From the NCBI GenBank assembly GCA_947454295.1, contig CANGMO010000158.1:1-6022 (forward strand): a stretch of DNA of 6,022 nucleotides, written 5' to 3'. The notes under the pieces were generated by a model. It saw nothing but the letters and a program-made list of their open reading frames with translations, did not search any database and had not been told where the DNA came from. Shown here piece by piece: positions 1-5,492 of this stretch (the stretch's first letter is position 1; every line of letters begins with the position of its first letter). The translations under genes and the position numbers were made by a program. This DNA comes from Verrucomicrobiota bacterium. Lineage in GTDB: Bacteria > Verrucomicrobiota > Verrucomicrobiia > Limisphaerales > UBA9464.

Positions 1-121
1 GAACTCGACGGGATGGCAGATCCTGGAACGGCACATGCCGCTGCGCGACATGGGGGCCATGGAGCGTGAGCTGATGCGCATGCTGGAACGCCTGCGCCCG
101 GTACTCGAGTTTGTGGTCTGA
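1..121 (+). CDS. C-terminal end of an unidentified protein (5' truncated by window edge)
   Basis: An open frame runs from base 2 to a TGA at 119-121 and gives the last 39 residues of a protein that starts outside the window. The tail reads NSTGWQILERH and later ends in RPVLEFVV. It is rich in Met, Leu, Arg and Glu, which suggests an amphipathic helix around ERELMRMLERL. Almost every codon ends in G or C, as expected for real coding sequence in this genome, and no other frame here is better. I do not recognise the family and assign no function. It is the only plus-strand gene supported in the window and it converges on the response regulator, with 18 bp between the two stop codons. No convincing terminator lies between them. 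Confidence 0.6.
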   Translation, partial: NSTGWQILERHMPLRDMGAMERELMRMLERLRPVLEFVV

Positions 122-139
122 TTCGCGAAACGCCGGGAA

Positions 140-1429
140 TCAACGACGAAAGACGGCGATCACCTGAGTCACTGGATCCGTCGCGGGATTCGACCGGATC
201 ATCGAGATCGTTTCGGCATTGAGAGAATGCCCCTCGGGAACGAGCAGCAGCCCGCTCGCGGTGTGGATCCCGCGGGCCAGGACCATTCCCGGCGCCAGCT
301 CGGACACGAGCACTTCGCGCTCCCGTGGAGACACCCAGCGTCCGGGAACCATCCGCAGCACTGCCCGCACCGCCTCCGGATCAAACGCCGTGCCGCTTGA
401 GGTCTGCAGCATGTGCAGGGTCATTTCGGGGGACTGACGACTGCAGGCCCATGCTGACACCACGGCCAGCAGTCGGGCCAGCCAGGGAATGGCTTCGCCG
501 ACGAGACCATCGGGATAGCCGGTGCCGTCGAAGCGCTCATGATGCGCCCGGATCACCCAGCCGGCGGAAACAAACGGCGCCTCGGTTCCAACCAGCTGTT
601 GCCCGACTATCGGATGCTGTTCGATCAGCAGCCGGTCCCCTTCATCCAGATCCGCTGTCGAAGTCTCCCACCGACGGATCACGCTCCGCGGAACAGCCAC
701 CAGTCCCAGATCATGCAGCCAGGCGGCAATCTCCAGGATCTGACGATCCGCCGCATCGAGTGAAAGCGATTCCGCCACCGCGGTGCAGACCTCGTTCACG
801 CGCACCATCCGCCCGGCGAGTGCCGGCGAATAGGCCTCAAGGACCCGCACGCCCAGGTGGAGCGACTCCTCCAGTCCGTTGACGATGGAGCGGTTGAGAT
901 CCGCGAGGTGACGCCGCTGGGCCTCGCCATCGAGAAGCTGCCGGGCAAGCGCCTCATTCACGCGCCGCAGCTCTGAATTGGCCGCGGTGGTGGCGGCCTG
1001 CAACTGACGGTTGCGAATGATCAGCGCGTGGTGCTCCTGCGCATCCTTGATGGCCACGAGAAATTCCTCGCGCAGCCACGGCTTGATGAGAAATCGGTAG
1101 ATATCACCGCGATTCAGCGCACCGATAACCGTCTCCAGGCTGAGCACCGCCGTGATCAGGACCCGGGCCGCCTCCGGCTGCAGTTGACGGGCGTGGTTCA
1201 GAAACTCCAGCCCGGTCATCTCGGGCATGCGGTGGTCGGAGATGATCACCGAGAACGCGGTGGTCCGGAGCACCTCGACCGCCGCGGTCGGCGAGCCGAT
1301 GCCGATCACCTCATATCCCTCCCGCTGGAGTGTCTCGCGCAGGGCGAGCATGACGATTTCCTCGTCATCAACGACGAGAACCCGCCTGAGGTCGGGGTCA
1401 CGCGGTAGTCCAGCAGCTGGTGAGTTCAT
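140..1429 (-). CDS. Response regulator: receiver domain plus (partly degenerate) HD-GYP domain, RpfG type
   Basis: This 429-residue protein has an N-terminal receiver domain (about 15-130). Its acidic pair is D21/D22, the phospho-acceptor is D65 in SDHRMPEMTG, T93 is conserved, and K116 sits in the YRFLIKPW motif typical of RpfG-like regulators. A charged helical, probably coiled-coil linker (about 135-180) leads to an HD-GYP domain (about 185-365), the family that hydrolyses cyclic-di-GMP. HD (239-240), H272, HH (296-297) and DGTGYP (301-306) are present. However, the usual early His is R207, the Lys of HDxxK is L243, and the Asp of the VADxYDA motif is S325, so hydrolysis is uncertain. A tail with ELAPGMVLARG (377-387) matches an extension common in such regulators. 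The ATG overlaps the kinase stop as ATGA, with AGGA at 1437-1434 as a possible ribosome site. It is probably cytoplasmic and phosphorylated by the kinase encoded just upstream. Confidence 0.92.
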   Translation of the reverse strand: MNSPAAGLPRDPDLRRVLVVDDEEIVMLALRETLQREGYEVIGIGSPTAAVEVLRTTAFSVIISDHRMPEMTGLEFLNHARQLQPEAARVLITAVLSLETVIGALNRGDIYRFLIKPWLREEFLVAIKDAQEHHALIIRNRQLQAATTAANSELRRVNEALARQLLDGEAQRRHLADLNRSIVNGLEESLHLGVRVLEAYSPALAGRMVRVNEVCTAVAESLSLDAADRQILEIAAWLHDLGLVAVPRSVIRRWETSTADLDEGDRLLIEQHPIVGQQLVGTEAPFVSAGWVIRAHHERFDGTGYPDGLVGEAIPWLARLLAVVSAWACSRQSPEMTLHMLQTSSGTAFDPEAVRAVLRMVPGRWVSPREREVLVSELAPGMVLARGIHTASGLLLVPEGHSLNAETISMIRSNPATDPVTQVIAVFRR

Positions 1430-3477
1430 AGGGTCCTGCCGGTTCCTTTGAGAAGTCTGGCGACCTGGACGATCAACTCCTCCTCAGGCAGATCCCGTGG
1501 CAAGACGAGCGAGGCTTCACTCATCAAACCGGCGGGAATCTCATCGTCATTTCCGGTGAGCACCTGAAGGATAATCTTGAACGGCAGCCGCCGCTTTCGA
1601 ATTTCCTGAAGCAGGCGCTCTCCGGAGGTCCCATCTGCTCCCAGTTGGACCACCAGCGCACCGAATTCGTAGTCTGGACTGTCAATGAGCTGCAGCGCCG
1701 AATCCTCCTGGGTTTCCACGGCGACGCCGTAGCCATTCCGTCGCAGCAGCGCGGCCATCGAGTTGAGGCCGGCTCCGGGGCCGCCGAGCAAGAGAAGCGT
1801 CGAACGCTGCTCAGATTCCGGCTCGATCCACCGGTCGGATTCCGTGAAATCGGCCTCAGGCAACCACACCCGAAAGGTAGTGCCAGTGCCCTCCACCGAA
1901 TCCACCGAGATGAGTCCGTGGTGTTTCTCCACAAACAGGCGGGCATTGTAGAGCCCAAGACCGGACCCGCGATTGACCGGCTTGGTGGTGAAGAACGGAT
2001 CGAAGATCTTCGCGATGTGGCGCGCCGGAATGCCGCATCCGGTGTCCTCGATCGCGACACCCACACACGGCGGACGCGGGATCGAGCCTGTTTCGAAGGA
2101 CGCTGCACCCGGCACGACGGCCTCGTCGCGCTTCACAGTGGAAATGCGCAGAACGCCGCTGTCCGGCATGGAATCCACGGCATTGAGGATGAGGTTCAAC
2201 GCCACTTGGCGGAACTCAACCGGGTCGGCGAACACCGGCAGCGGCTGCGGGGCGTAATGGACCTCCACGCGAATGTGGCGCGGAATAAGACGGCGGGTCA
2301 GCTCCACGAGGTCCCGCGACAGCTCATTGAGATCGTGATATCCGCGCTCGCCAATGCGTCCCTCATGAAGTTGGAAGATGCGGCGGACCAGCTGGCTCGC
2401 GGCAAGGGCGTTGCGCTGGACCAGGCTGATGCTCTGGAGGCGCGGATCCTCGGGCGGCAGCTGGAGCTGGATGGAATCGGCAAGAGAGTGGATGCCCGCG
2501 AGGATATTGCTGAAGTCGTGGGCAAGCCCCATCGTGATGGTGGCCAGCGTCTCCTTCCAGGCTGCGCCCATGAGACGCTTTTCCGCGATCGCCTGGCGCG
2601 AGATATCCACCCACACGCCTTCATAGCCGATCAATACCCCGCTGGTCGTCCGGACCGGCTCGCGGTGTTCGAAGACGTAGGTGACGCGCCCGGTTGCTGA
2701 ATTGCGCACCCGGAAGCTGCTGACCGTGGGCTCCCCGGCGGCGGCGCGGCGAATCTGGTGCTCCAGGTCCTGCACATCCGCCGGATGAATCACCTTCCAA
2801 AACAGTCCCGGCTCATTGGTCCACTGTTCGAGGGGAATCCCCGTGAGTTCCGCCAGCCGGGGGCTGGCGAAGTTGAAGCCCATGTCGGACCTCTGGTTGA
2901 AAATAACGCCAGGCCAACGCCGGATCAGCTGCTGCAACTGCGATTCGGTCTGCAGGAGCCGCAACGCCAGTCCATGTTCGCGGCCCGGTTCACCGGCCGT
3001 CTCACGGAGCCACTCTCCCGATTCGGAATCGTCGCCGGGGGGCAGGCATTCCGATACATGAACAAACGTGGTGTCACTGAGTCGGGAAAGGGACACCCGG
3101 AAGCATCGGGCTCTGGGTACGGATCCGGTCTGGAGAAGGAGTTCCCCAAACTCCATGCCGCCCGCCTCCCAATCCTGGAAGTGGCGGACCCATTCGGGAT
3201 TTGCTTCGCCCAGAAGGCCGGCGAATTCGCGACCTTCAAGACCTTCACGCAGACCGGAAAACCAACCTGCAAAGGACTGACTCGCCCGGACGATGCATCC
3301 CGCACCGTTGAGCACGGCCATTCCGCCTTCCAGCCAGCCACCCAGTTGTATGCCGCCTGATCCCAAAAGAGAGCCTTCCATTGCCGACCCCGGAACGTTC
3401 CCGGAATGCAGCCGACCCGCCGGATCCGCCGGCGGGCAAAGCTGGTTGGCATTCACGTGAACGCGAGCGGGGTACAA
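1426..3477 (-). CDS. Soluble hybrid-type sensor histidine kinase: PAS, PAS, HisKA, HATPase, C-terminal pseudo-receiver
   Basis: This is a 683-residue kinase with no transmembrane segment, so the sensor is probably cytoplasmic. A PAS-like region (about 45-145) precedes a clearer PAS/PAC domain (about 175-295, ending YEGVWVDISR). The HisKA H-box is GLAHDFSNIL with phospho-acceptor H320. The ATPase domain shows the N-box around N432 (LNAVDSM), G1 EDTGCGIP (D478), FDPFF (492-496) and G2 GSGLGLY (504-510). Residues about 558-678 have a receiver-like pattern, but the acidic pair is GG (565-566) and the phospho-acceptor position is Q611, so it should not accept phosphate. The start is uncertain. TTG at 3477 is the first start-type codon after an in-frame TGA, GTG lies at 3456, and the first ATG is codon 33 at 3381; none has a strong Shine-Dalgarno. 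The stop overlaps the regulator ATG, which makes that protein the likely partner. The ligand is unknown. Confidence 0.93.
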   Translation of the reverse strand: MYPARVHVNANQLCPPADPAGRLHSGNVPGSAMEGSLLGSGGIQLGGWLEGGMAVLNGAGCIVRASQSFAGWFSGLREGLEGREFAGLLGEANPEWVRHFQDWEAGGMEFGELLLQTGSVPRARCFRVSLSRLSDTTFVHVSECLPPGDDSESGEWLRETAGEPGREHGLALRLLQTESQLQQLIRRWPGVIFNQRSDMGFNFASPRLAELTGIPLEQWTNEPGLFWKVIHPADVQDLEHQIRRAAAGEPTVSSFRVRNSATGRVTYVFEHREPVRTTSGVLIGYEGVWVDISRQAIAEKRLMGAAWKETLATITMGLAHDFSNILAGIHSLADSIQLQLPPEDPRLQSISLVQRNALAASQLVRRIFQLHEGRIGERGYHDLNELSRDLVELTRRLIPRHIRVEVHYAPQPLPVFADPVEFRQVALNLILNAVDSMPDSGVLRISTVKRDEAVVPGAASFETGSIPRPPCVGVAIEDTGCGIPARHIAKIFDPFFTTKPVNRGSGLGLYNARLFVEKHHGLISVDSVEGTGTTFRVWLPEADFTESDRWIEPESEQRSTLLLLGGPGAGLNSMAALLRRNGYGVAVETQEDSALQLIDSPDYEFGALVVQLGADGTSGERLLQEIRKRRLPFKIILQVLTGNDDEIPAGLMSEASLVLPRDLPEEELIVQVARLLKGTGRTL
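3390..3404. repeat. Imperfect palindrome centred on GGAACGTTCC
   Basis: GGAACGTTCC at 3392-3401 is a perfect 10-bp palindrome. With one bulged base the symmetry extends to CCGG on both sides. It lies 10-20 bases upstream of the ATG at 3381, one possible kinase start, and would then be in the leader. If the TTG at 3477 is used, it is simply coding sequence. A site for a dimeric repressor is possible but is only inference, because short palindromes are frequent in GC-rich DNA. Confidence 0.3.
3416..3436. repeat. Perfect 8-bp inverted repeat with 5-base loop
   Basis: CCCGCCGG at 3416-3423 is followed by the loop ATCCG and its exact reverse complement at 3429-3436. This makes an all-G/C stem of eight pairs. 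No U-rich tract follows it on the minus strand, so it does not look like an intrinsic terminator. It falls in codons 14-21 of the kinase if the TTG start is used, or 35-55 bases ahead of the ATG at 3381. It could slow read-through or affect kinase translation, or it could be a by-product of GC-rich coding sequence. Confidence 0.4.
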
Positions 3478-3576
3478 GCCGCCGTTGCAGATTCATTCCC
3501 GGGCTTCGTCCTGAGGCCAGGGGAACGAAAGGGCGCCACGATTGAACTGAGAATTCCCGCGGACCCCACCGTTGAA

Positions 3577-3975
3577 TCAGGCGGAAGTCTCCCACACCGA
3601 GGTGCTTCGGGCAACGTAAGATCGTTGTAGGCGCGATAGGTTGCGCCGGGATTGCTGAAGGCCGTCACGTTCCGATTCGGCAATGCGGCGGACCGAGACG
3701 AGCAGGTCGAGATTGGTGCGCTCGAGCCGGCGGATCGGCTCCAGATTGGCGAATCGTCCGCTTGGCACCCGTGACCGGGCAAGATCGAGCAGCGGCTGCA
3801 GCGTCCGCTTGGAGGCCTGCAACTCCCCCAACCGGGCCCAGTCGGCCCGGCGGATGGCATCGCCCTCGCGGACCGTCAGCTCCAACCAGCGTTCAAGCAA
3901 TGCATCCACGGCGGTGACCTCATCTCCAGGACACGGCTCAGCGGAGTGCGGGAGCGGGGATTCCTGCGGCGGCAT
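3577..3975 (-). CDS. FliT/FlgN-like flagellar export chaperone candidate
   Basis: From the ATG at 3975 this is a 132-residue, almost wholly helical protein after a Pro-rich N-terminus. From about residue 23 (VDALLERWLELTVREGDAI) to 120 the pattern fits FliT/FlgN chaperones. It has a first helix with charged residues on one face, a W-x-x-L-x-x-L-x-x-x-K segment, a middle Leu helix, an Asn-containing helix (RTNLDLL) and a final helix ending in SYV. These chaperones carry late flagellar subunits such as FliD or hook-associated proteins to the export gate. The place directly after fliS supports the call, since fliD-fliS-fliT is a common order, but similarity is by pattern only. The start is uncertain. 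GTG at 4014 and ATG at 3975 overlap fliS, while GTG at 3909 has GAGG at 3921-3918 with 8-base spacing, clears fliS by 28 bases and begins exactly at the helical core. Confidence 0.6.
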   Translation of the reverse strand: MPPQESPLPHSAEPCPGDEVTAVDALLERWLELTVREGDAIRRADWARLGELQASKRTLQPLLDLARSRVPSGRFANLEPIRRLERTNLDLLVSVRRIAESERDGLQQSRRNLSRLQRSYVARSTSVWETSA

Positions 3976-4369
3976 CGGAACGGGGCCCTTGGAGGGCGGT
4001 GGCCCAGGCCTCACGAAGCGACGTCAAACGGTCGATCACTTCGCGAATGCCAGTCGGGGTCTTGTGAAGATTGCTTTCGGTCAGGCGCCATTCGAAATAG
4101 TGGTACAGCCTGCGCAGCGTGCTCGCCAGCTCGCCGCCCCCCTCCATGTTGAGGGAGTTGTCGAGCTCCCGGATGATGTCCTGGGCGCGAACGATGTTGT
4201 TGTTGATCGTCGAGTTCTGCTCCCCGGGATCATCCATATCGAATCCCTTGAGCGAGCACTCGAGGAACCGGATGGCTCCATCGTACAGCATCAGCACCAG
4301 CTGCCCGCGCGAGGCGGTCTGCAGCGAGACCTGACGGTAGGACTGCCAAGGTTGCCGGGAGTGGAGCAT
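3938..4369 (-). CDS. fliS: FliS, flagellin export chaperone
   Basis: This 143-residue protein matches FliS closely. FliS binds the C-terminal helix of flagellin in the cytoplasm, prevents early polymerisation and delivers flagellin to the type III export gate. Visible family features are the N-terminal SYRQ segment (10-13), then QLVLMLYDGAIRFLE (23-37), the RAQDIIRELDNSLN helix (61-74), GGELASTLRRLYHYF (78-92) and the final SLREAWATAL (117-126). About 16 poorly conserved residues follow, so it is slightly longer than the usual 120-135. The ATG at 4369 is the only reasonable start because the next Met lies inside the conserved MLYDG motif. No Shine-Dalgarno is seen. It lies 39 bp after the FlgM-like gene and runs into the FliT/FlgN-like gene, so the three are probably one transcript. 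Confidence 0.95.
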   Translation of the reverse strand: MLHSRQPWQSYRQVSLQTASRGQLVLMLYDGAIRFLECSLKGFDMDDPGEQNSTINNNIVRAQDIIRELDNSLNMEGGGELASTLRRLYHYFEWRLTESNLHKTPTGIREVIDRLTSLREAWATALQGPRSDAAAGIPAPALR

Positions 4370-4408
4370 GTAGCGAAAAGCGAAAACCGGTATCGGATCA
4401 AAACGTCG

Positions 4409-4696
4409 TCAGGCCGCCTGCTCGTCCTCGTGGGCCGAAAGCCGGCCGGAGAGCAGCGTGGACACCTTCTTCAGAACGGCGGCCGGAGGGTAGTCGCCAC
4501 CAGATTCGGCAAGCGTCTGACGAAGGCGGTCAACCTGACCTGAACGCACTTCCGGTTCGGCGACCAGCGCATCCTGCAACGCCTGGCTGCCAGGGAAGCT
4601 CGCAGCTGCCTCTTCAGGATCAGCGGCGGCACGACGGGGGGTACGGACTCCCGCGGTTCCCGCGGGTGCCACGTTAGTGGAGGATCGAATTTCCAT
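4409..4696 (-). CDS. FlgM-like anti-sigma-28 factor candidate
   Basis: This is a 95-residue protein. The first half (1-38) is rich in Ala, Pro, Ser and Arg and looks disordered. The second half (about 50-84) reads VRSGQVDRLRQTLAE, then GGDYPPAAVLKKVSTLL. It fits the FlgM C-terminal pattern of R-x-x-x-V-x-x-L-R, a short G/Y turn, and then a helix ending in LL. FlgM holds sigma-28 (FliA) inactive until the hook is finished and is then exported. A disordered N-terminus with a helical C-terminus is normal for the family, and 95 residues is a typical length. The location before fliS and behind a sigma-28-like promoter also fits. The sequence match is weak, with an extra Gly in the turn, so another small flagellar protein cannot be excluded. 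The ATG at 4696 is clear, but no nearby Shine-Dalgarno is seen. Confidence 0.55.
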   Translation of the reverse strand: MEIRSSTNVAPAGTAGVRTPRRAAADPEEAAASFPGSQALQDALVAEPEVRSGQVDRLRQTLAESGGDYPPAAVLKKVSTLLSGRLSAHEDEQAA

Positions 4697-4747
4697 AGGG
4701 CTAAGCTTTGATTGATTCCTCGAGCCCCCGCACAGGGCCCACTGAAG

Positions 4748-4774
4748 GCATCGGATGACCGCAGGGAAAACTTA
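4748..4774 (-). promoter_or_regulatory. Sigma-28 (FliA)-like promoter upstream of the FlgM-like gene
   Basis: On the minus strand, TAAG (4774-4771) followed by 15 bases and TCCGATGC (4755-4748) resembles the sigma-28 form TAAA-N15-GCCGATAA. The match is 3 of 4 in the -35 part and 5 of 8 in the -10 part, including the central CCGAT, with the right spacing. The TTAAGTTTT context also recalls the longer -35 consensus TAAAGTTT. The predicted start of transcription, near 4741, would leave a leader of about 45 bases before the ATG at 4696. This is the only gap of any size between flagellar genes in the window. It is a by-eye match and not tested. Confidence 0.45.
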
Positions 4775-4787
4775 ATGATTTTTTTGT

Positions 4788-5492
4788 CTAACGGGACGGG
4801 AGGGTTCCAAAAAGCGCGCTGAGTGAATAGCGGGCGAACCGACCAGGGGAACCCAGAATGGATCGGGAGTCGGCCAGGGCCGGAGCCGCGCCGGAGCGGC
4901 TGGACTCATAGCGTCGGGCTGCGTTTTGCACGGCGGTTTCACCGGAATCGAAGACCTCGTCCGCGGCCCAAATGGACCCCTGAGTGTTGCACTCCACCAG
5001 TTTCATCCGCCATCCCACTGCCGGCGGCGGATACGGACGGTACTGGGTGACCCGTGTAAAGAGCACGGCTTCACAGGCAAAAGCATCCCGAAGACGGGTC
5101 AGCGTGTTGGTCGGAATCAGCTGCTCCATGGCGAGCTCCCGTTGTCCGGTGAGGCCTGAAAGGCGCTCGGGCGTCACCAAAACCACCTCAAACCGCCCGG
5201 AACGTTGAAGCTCCTCAGCAACGATGGGTGCCAGGGTTTCGCCGGCGGTCTGGAGTTCCAGGCTGTGACGATCGGCCACCACCGGAAGAACTGCCACGCG
5301 ACGGATGGTCGCGGGCAGATTCGTCGAGGCGCGAAAGACATTGGTGACCCGATATTCGGGCCCCACAATCGCATCCTCCGACCGGATGGCGGCGCATCCA
5401 GCACCCCACACCAGAACCCAGAGTCCCAGCAGAACTCCCCCCAGTTTCCAGGCCCGGTCAACGGAATGGGGCCCTGTTTTCCACGGCTTCAT
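4788..5492 (-). CDS. Putative outer-membrane/periplasmic lipoprotein with CsgG/TolB-N-like fold, coupled to fliD
   Basis: This is a 234-residue protein with a basic N-terminus, a hydrophobic segment (about 17-32) and VWGAGC with C33 as the likely lipidation site. The lipobox is not ideal because a Gly, not Leu/Val, is at -3. The mature part starts like a CsgG, LpoB or GNA1162-type domain: RRVAVLPV (64-71), a helix LAPIVAEELQRSGRFEVV (87-104), VTPERL, then LRDAFACEAVLFTRVTQYRPY (134-154). These are beta strands and helices typical of periplasmic assembly lipoproteins. WRMKLVE (161-167) and IWAADEVFDSGE (174-185) resemble the final strands. I do not know a named family member. Its ATG overlaps the fliD stop as ATGA and it lacks its own Shine-Dalgarno, so it is probably translated by coupling to fliD. 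A role in envelope passage or anchoring of the flagellum is inferred from this location alone. Confidence 0.8.
   Translation of the reverse strand: MKPWKTGPHSVDRAWKLGGVLLGLWVLVWGAGCAAIRSEDAIVGPEYRVTNVFRASTNLPATIRRVAVLPVVADRHSLELQTAGETLAPIVAEELQRSGRFEVVLVTPERLSGLTGQRELAMEQLIPTNTLTRLRDAFACEAVLFTRVTQYRPYPPPAVGWRMKLVECNTQGSIWAADEVFDSGETAVQNAARRYESSRSGAAPALADSRSILGSPGRFARYSLSALFGTLPSR

Noticed and set aside
131..158. Possible hairpin CGCCG...CGGCG between the two convergent genes
   Set aside because: Only five pairs with an 18-base loop, reaching into the regulator's last codons, and no T-tract on either strand.
1645..2700. A 351-codon plus-strand open frame opposite the histidine kinase
   Set aside because: It is antisense to a kinase with all catalytic motifs. 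Its translation shows no recognisable domain, and long antisense frames are common in GC-rich coding DNA.
3520..3545. TGGCGC-containing stretch in the gap before the kinase as a sigma-54 promoter
   Set aside because: The GC dinucleotide of the -12 element is absent at the required distance.
4373..4386. Tandem GCGAAAA x2 in the gap between the FlgM-like gene and fliS
   Set aside because: Only two 7-bp copies; too short to separate from chance, and no known site is matched.
4390..4397. A second sigma-28-like -10 element (TCCGATAC, minus strand) before fliS
   Set aside because: Six of eight bases match, but the -35 position 15 bases upstream is GC-rich and has no TAAA-like sequence.
3683..4543. 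A 286-codon plus-strand open frame opposite the chaperone, fliS and FlgM-like genes
   Set aside because: It crosses three well-supported minus-strand genes and their gaps. The translation is Arg/Ser/Pro-rich and has no family pattern.
4779..4786. T-run on the plus strand after the lipoprotein gene, considered as an intrinsic terminator
   Set aside because: No stem-loop precedes it on the plus strand. For minus-strand transcription it is an A-run, so it cannot serve as a terminator U-tract.
4785..4790. TAGACA on the minus strand as a sigma-70 -35 box
   Set aside because: It overlaps the lipoprotein stop codon and has no TATAAT-like sequence at 16-18 bases spacing.
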